Below are positions 60,646-64,000 of a DNA stretch of 64,000 bases, in pieces (the stretch's first letter is position 1; each line of letters starts with the position of its first letter). The stretch comes from Flavobacteriales bacterium. GTDB taxonomy: Bacteria; Bacteroidota; Bacteroidia; Flavobacteriales; Flavobacteriaceae. A program made the position numbers and the translations under genes. Where the stretch lies: assembly GCA_026993355.1 (NCBI GenBank), contig JALWTX010000015.1:114980-178979 (forward strand), written 5' to 3'. A model generated the notes under the pieces. It had not been told where the DNA came from, did no database searches, and saw only the letters and a list, made by a program, of their open reading frames with translations.

Positions 60646-63093
60646 TTAGAGAGTACGTTTAATAATTTTATTTTTTAAATAATTTATAAAATGCTTTAGC
60701 TTTGATTTATTTTGTGGAAAATAAGCTTCATAACCATTGTATTTGTTATATTGATATTTGTTTAAAATATTAACCTTATAATCATTGTAAACAATATGAT
60801 GTTTTGAATTGTTTGCCATTAATTTCAGGTCTTTAAGTGCAGATTTGTAAGTGAAATTTTCGCGAATTATAACCAATGATAAGTCGGCATATTTTATCAA
60901 TTCGTTGGCATCATTAAGTAAACCCAATGGAGGGCTGTCAATTATGATATAGTCATATCTTTTTTTTAATTCTTCAAATAATTTGCTGGTATGGCCTGTC
61001 AAAATCAGTTCGGAGGGATTGGGCGGAAAACCACCGGAGAAAATTATATCTAAATTTTTGATTTTGCTTGGCACTATAATTTCCGCTAATTTAGCTGTTC
61101 CGCATAAAAATTCAGAAATTCTTTTATGTTTTTGCATGTCTAAATCAGTAAAAATTGACAGGAAGTTAGGTTTTCGTAAATCGAATTCCAATAAAATAGT
61201 TTTTTCATTGCTTAAGGCCAATGTTTGTGCCAAATTGGTACTGACAAAAGTCTTTCCTTCATCGGGCATTGTGGATGTAATAAGGATAGTTGTATTATCT
61301 TTATCCTTGTCTGTTTTGGGAACTAAAAAGCGTAAGTTGGTTCTTATGGTTCGAAATGATTCTGAAATAACTTCATTAGGAAACTTGACAAAGTTATAGG
61401 GTTCTTTTTTGTGCCAATGGTAAATTTGACCAACAACCGGATAATCCGTTATCGTTTCTACTTCTGATATATGATAAACTTTATTTTCAAAAAAATAAAT
61501 TAGGCCAATAATGACAGCGGGTAATAAAAGACCTAAGACAAAAGCGGCAAAATAATTGATTTTTCTGTTTGGGGCAATAGGTGTTTGCCCTATATCTTGC
61601 GCCTTTTCCATTATTTTAATATCAGAAACATTGGAAGCTTTTAAAATTTCGGCTTCGTTTCTTTTTTTGAGCAAATTGTTAAAAATATTCATTTTCAGAT
61701 CGTATTGTTTTTTGATGCTCAACAATATTTGCTTGTCGTTGGGTAATTTGCTAATTTGATTTTCTAATAATTGTTTTTTTTGAAGAAAAAATTCTTTTTC
61801 TATTTTCAAATTTTCGATAGCTGACAAAATTGTTTCTTTTAATGATTTTTTTAAATTACTTAATTTTAAATTTATTTTGTCAATAACACTCGTTTTGATT
61901 TTGTAATTTTGTAATAAACTTTTCTTTTCTAAGCTAATATTGGTAATGTCGTTTACTTTGTTAATGATGGTCGGGTCTGAAATGCCCATGACACTTGGTG
62001 CAGGAATTTTTTCAAAATCAGAATTTGTTTGCAAATAGTGAAGGAGTTGTGTGTAATATATTTTTTTTAATTGGATTTTATTAAGTTGGCTATCAATGTC
62101 ATAAACTTGTGAAAATAATTGTTGCGTAGGGTCATCAATATTTAGGAAGATTTTTTTATTGACAAAACTTTTTAAGCGTTCGGTAGCTACTTTCAATTCA
62201 TTTTTGACAATATTTAAAGTCGAATCAATAAAATGAATGGTGTTGTTGGCAAATTGATTTTTGTCAAGGAGTATTTGTTTTTTTAAAATTTCAGTTGTTG
62301 TATTTAAGTAATCTGCCAATTCATTTTTATTGCTTCCTTTTAATTTAAGGATTAATATATTTGAATTTTTGCTCAAAGGTTTTACATATAAACTTTTTTG
62401 ATAGTAGTTTGTTGTATGATTAATATTTTCTAACCTTAATATATAATTATCATTGGTTGAAAAAGATTGTGTTTTGTTACGTTTGATACGGCCTGACAAT
62501 AATGGCATTTCTATTTTGTCTTCAAATTTGAAGTTTTTTTGAAAAAAGACAGCCGGTATTTTTTTTGTGTCATTATTTTTGTAATTATATAAAGTAAAAG
62601 TTTTTTTAGTTGGTTTAACACTGAGTTGAAAATGTTGATTGTCTAATATTTTTATATGAACAGGTTCATTTATAAGTTGATAAGAATTTGGCTTCATATC
62701 AAAGATAAAAGGGGTATTATGATAGAGGTTAATAATATAATAGGGGCCTGCTTTTTGGTATTTAATATAACTTTTGAGTTGCTTCACAACCTTTTCATTG
62801 TGCGAATGTAACTTGAGCATGGTTTTGATTAAATTGGCTTTCTTTTCTCCTTCTCCCCAATTAAAAAACAAACTGTTTCCGGCTTTTAAAAAAGGATTTT
62901 TTTCGTTTCTTATGGATATATAGCTATGAAGTTCATAAACATTTGGTTTTCGTATATTTAGATAATGAGCAATAGCCAAAAAAAACATTAAACTGAAAAT
63001 AAACCAATACCAATTTGACAAATATTTTAATAACAAAAATTTATAATTTAAAAAATTTTGATCAGATTCAGGTTGCATAGGATATTTTTCCAT
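60646..63093 (-). CDS. Wzc-like polysaccharide biosynthesis tyrosine autokinase
   Basis: 815 residues. Membrane helices at about 25-45 and 515-540 enclose a periplasmic Wzz-like region with a long coiled coil (about 260-500) that is unusually Asn/Lys-rich. The cytoplasmic BY-kinase has Walker A TSTMPDEGKTFVSTNLAQ (about 610), Walker A' LLEFDLRKPNFLS and Walker B YDYIIIDSPPLG. The C-terminal cluster (KYQYNKYNGYEAYF) supplies autophosphorylation tyrosines. Such proteins set capsule or exopolysaccharide chain length together with Wza. No other capsule genes are in the window, but they could lie to the left only if the operon continues past slyD, which it does not. Confidence 0.9.
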   Translation of the reverse strand: MEKYPMQPESDQNFLNYKFLLLKYLSNWYWFIFSLMFFLAIAHYLNIRKPNVYELHSYISIRNEKNPFLKAGNSLFFNWGEGEKKANLIKTMLKLHSHNEKVVKQLKSYIKYQKAGPYYIINLYHNTPFIFDMKPNSYQLINEPVHIKILDNQHFQLSVKPTKKTFTLYNYKNNDTKKIPAVFFQKNFKFEDKIEMPLLSGRIKRNKTQSFSTNDNYILRLENINHTTNYYQKSLYVKPLSKNSNILILKLKGSNKNELADYLNTTTEILKKQILLDKNQFANNTIHFIDSTLNIVKNELKVATERLKSFVNKKIFLNIDDPTQQLFSQVYDIDSQLNKIQLKKIYYTQLLHYLQTNSDFEKIPAPSVMGISDPTIINKVNDITNISLEKKSLLQNYKIKTSVIDKINLKLSNLKKSLKETILSAIENLKIEKEFFLQKKQLLENQISKLPNDKQILLSIKKQYDLKMNIFNNLLKKRNEAEILKASNVSDIKIMEKAQDIGQTPIAPNRKINYFAAFVLGLLLPAVIIGLIYFFENKVYHISEVETITDYPVVGQIYHWHKKEPYNFVKFPNEVISESFRTIRTNLRFLVPKTDKDKDNTTILITSTMPDEGKTFVSTNLAQTLALSNEKTILLEFDLRKPNFLSIFTDLDMQKHKRISEFLCGTAKLAEIIVPSKIKNLDIIFSGGFPPNPSELILTGHTSKLFEELKKRYDYIIIDSPPLGLLNDANELIKYADLSLVIIRENFTYKSALKDLKLMANNSKHHIVYNDYKVNILNKYQYNKYNGYEAYFPQNKSKLKHFINYLKNKIIKRTL

Positions 63094-63416
63094 ATTGGTC
63101 TATTTAATGCTTGGTCTATTAAAATGCTTCTCTCTTTTAATTCAATATTTTTTATGTAGTAAATATAACTTTTATTAAGTTAAGTGAAGTCTGGATTTTG
63201 TTGTTTTTTTATAAATTGTTTTAATTTATGATTATATGCTGTTATTTATTTATTTTTTAATATGAACAATATTTTTTTTTAAATAAAATAACTTAATTTT
63301 AAAAATGATTTAAAAATAACATACTTACTCTTACATAATGTTAAAGTTTATTAATTTTTTTTATTAATTCATTATTATTTATATATTTGTTGTATTAATC
63401 ATTAAATCCTATCCAT
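63094..63416. other. Divergent intergenic region before the final gene
   Basis: 323 very AT-rich bases (runs of T and A). It contains the promoters of the tyrosine kinase (minus) and of the final gene (plus). I see no RNA or repeat. Confidence 0.5.
63382..63389 (+). promoter_or_regulatory. -7 element TATATTTG for the final gene
   Basis: Exact TAnnTTTG match, 27 bases before the ATG at 63417. Confidence 0.6.
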
Positions 63417-64000
63417 ATGAAAACAATTCTGTTAATTTTCGTTTATTTTTTTAGTACTTATATTACTGTTTCTCAAGTAGGCATTAATACGGATGGGAGT
63501 GCGCCCGATGCTTCAGCGATGTTAGATGTGAAATCGACTGTTGGTGGTATGCTTATTCCACGTATGACAGCAGCAGACAGAGATAATATAGTCACACCGG
63601 CGACAGGTTTAACGGTTTATGTTACCGATGATAACAATTTTTATTATTATGACGGTGCTGCTTGGCAAGCATTACAGCAAGCCGGTAAAGCTTGGTTACT
63701 TGGTGGTAATAGCGGGGTAACAGCTACCCAATTTTTAGGTACGACTGATGCAGCAGATTTAATAATAAAAACCAATAATCTTACCCAAGTGACTATAAAT
63801 AGCAATGGAGAATTTGGGTTAGGGGCCGCGCCAGATGCTAATATCAAATTTTATGCTTATGATACAACACGCTCAGTTGTTGGCTATTTTCAAAGTGGTG
63901 AAGCCAATACGGACAATACCGGTGTGGTTGGTGATGTAAGTGTGAGTGATTATTACGGCATTGGCGGTGCTTTTTATGGTGGTTATAAAGGGATTCATGC
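63417..64000 (+). CDS. Secreted repeat/fibre-type protein (partial, runs off right edge)
   Basis: 194 codons to the edge without a stop. Signal peptide MKTILLIFVYFFSTYITVSQ, then VGINTDGSAPDASAMLDVKS, GGMLIPRMTAADRDNI and GLTVYVTDDNNFYYYDGAAW, the standard N-terminal module of Bacteroidota tail-fibre-like secreted proteins. Near the edge DTTRSVVGYFQSGEANTDNTGVVGDVSVSDYYGIGGAFYGGYKG starts a Gly/Tyr-rich repeat style like the beta-solenoid of the 1094-aa protein earlier in the window (both have [YF].G.[YF] units). Probably a surface fibre. Confidence 0.85.
   Translation, partial: MKTILLIFVYFFSTYITVSQVGINTDGSAPDASAMLDVKSTVGGMLIPRMTAADRDNIVTPATGLTVYVTDDNNFYYYDGAAWQALQQAGKAWLLGGNSGVTATQFLGTTDAADLIIKTNNLTQVTINSNGEFGLGAAPDANIKFYAYDTTRSVVGYFQSGEANTDNTGVVGDVSVSDYYGIGGAFYGGYKGIH

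Noticed and set aside
63647..63847. Minus-strand frame in the last gene
   Set aside because: It is the reverse of the partial fibre gene, which has a signal peptide and its own promoter.

Overview
The window is AT-rich chromosomal DNA from a member of the Bacteroidota, most likely a Flavobacteriia-type marine or environmental lineage. The grounds are: three secreted proteins ending in type IX secretion (por) sorting domains (YPNP...KLIKN-type tails), many promoters of the Bacteroidota -7 form TAnnTTTG, the fused ResB-CcsA cytochrome c maturation protein, a class B-type SdhCAB, a TPR/HisKA_2 kinase paired with a LytTR regulator, and the parA-parB-DUF5683-lepB-WbqC block. I cannot name a genus.

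Layout. 0-3 kb: tail of maf and a two-component pair. 3-8.8 kb: secreted proteins, including a 1094-residue protein with about thirty 15-residue solenoid repeats. 8.8-19.4 kb: zinc-cysteine-free sirtuin, PLP desulfhydrase family enzyme, lpxK, purine nucleoside phosphorylase, a membrane-associated hypothetical, nitronate monooxygenase/FabK-like enzyme, a secreted subtilase, mnmA, and a single gene that fuses isopentenyl-diphosphate isomerase to mannose-6-phosphate isomerase. 19.4-29.6 kb: DUF4395 protein, tRNA-Arg(CCU), clpC, parA/parB, a DUF5683 gene whose signal peptide is preceded only by an ATA codon, lepB, WbqC-like protein, dipeptide epimerase, transaldolase. 29.7-32.8 kb: ResB-CcsA.

33.1-38 kb is a low-density region bordered by two clusters of the same palindromic repeat. 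It holds only wreckage (YefM/YoeB toxin-antitoxin pseudogenes, a scrap of an Rhs protein, the last ~110 residues of a type I restriction HsdR) plus one intact secreted leucine-rich-repeat protein. 38-45 kb is again housekeeping: AhpD-like protein, DUF4268, DUF2007, bcp, nth, a sigma factor with a possible 41-residue protein downstream, and sdhCAB.

45.1-52.4 kb is the most interesting part: a tight six-gene operon for a membrane complex related to group 4 hydrogenases and complex I (HyfB, C, E, F, G and I-like subunits). The proton-pumping membrane residues are kept, but the catalytic large subunit has lost the nickel-binding cysteines (CGIC became AGDT) and the small subunit has lost three of the four proximal-cluster ligands while carrying an N-terminal ferredoxin-type site. 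It therefore cannot be a hydrogenase and belongs with the poorly understood energy-converting-hydrogenase-related (Ehr) complexes, in an unusually stripped form. It is followed by ppc, a methionine gamma-lyase family gene, and on the other strand CYTH, lon, recR, slyD and a Wzc-like tyrosine kinase. The window ends inside another secreted repeat protein.
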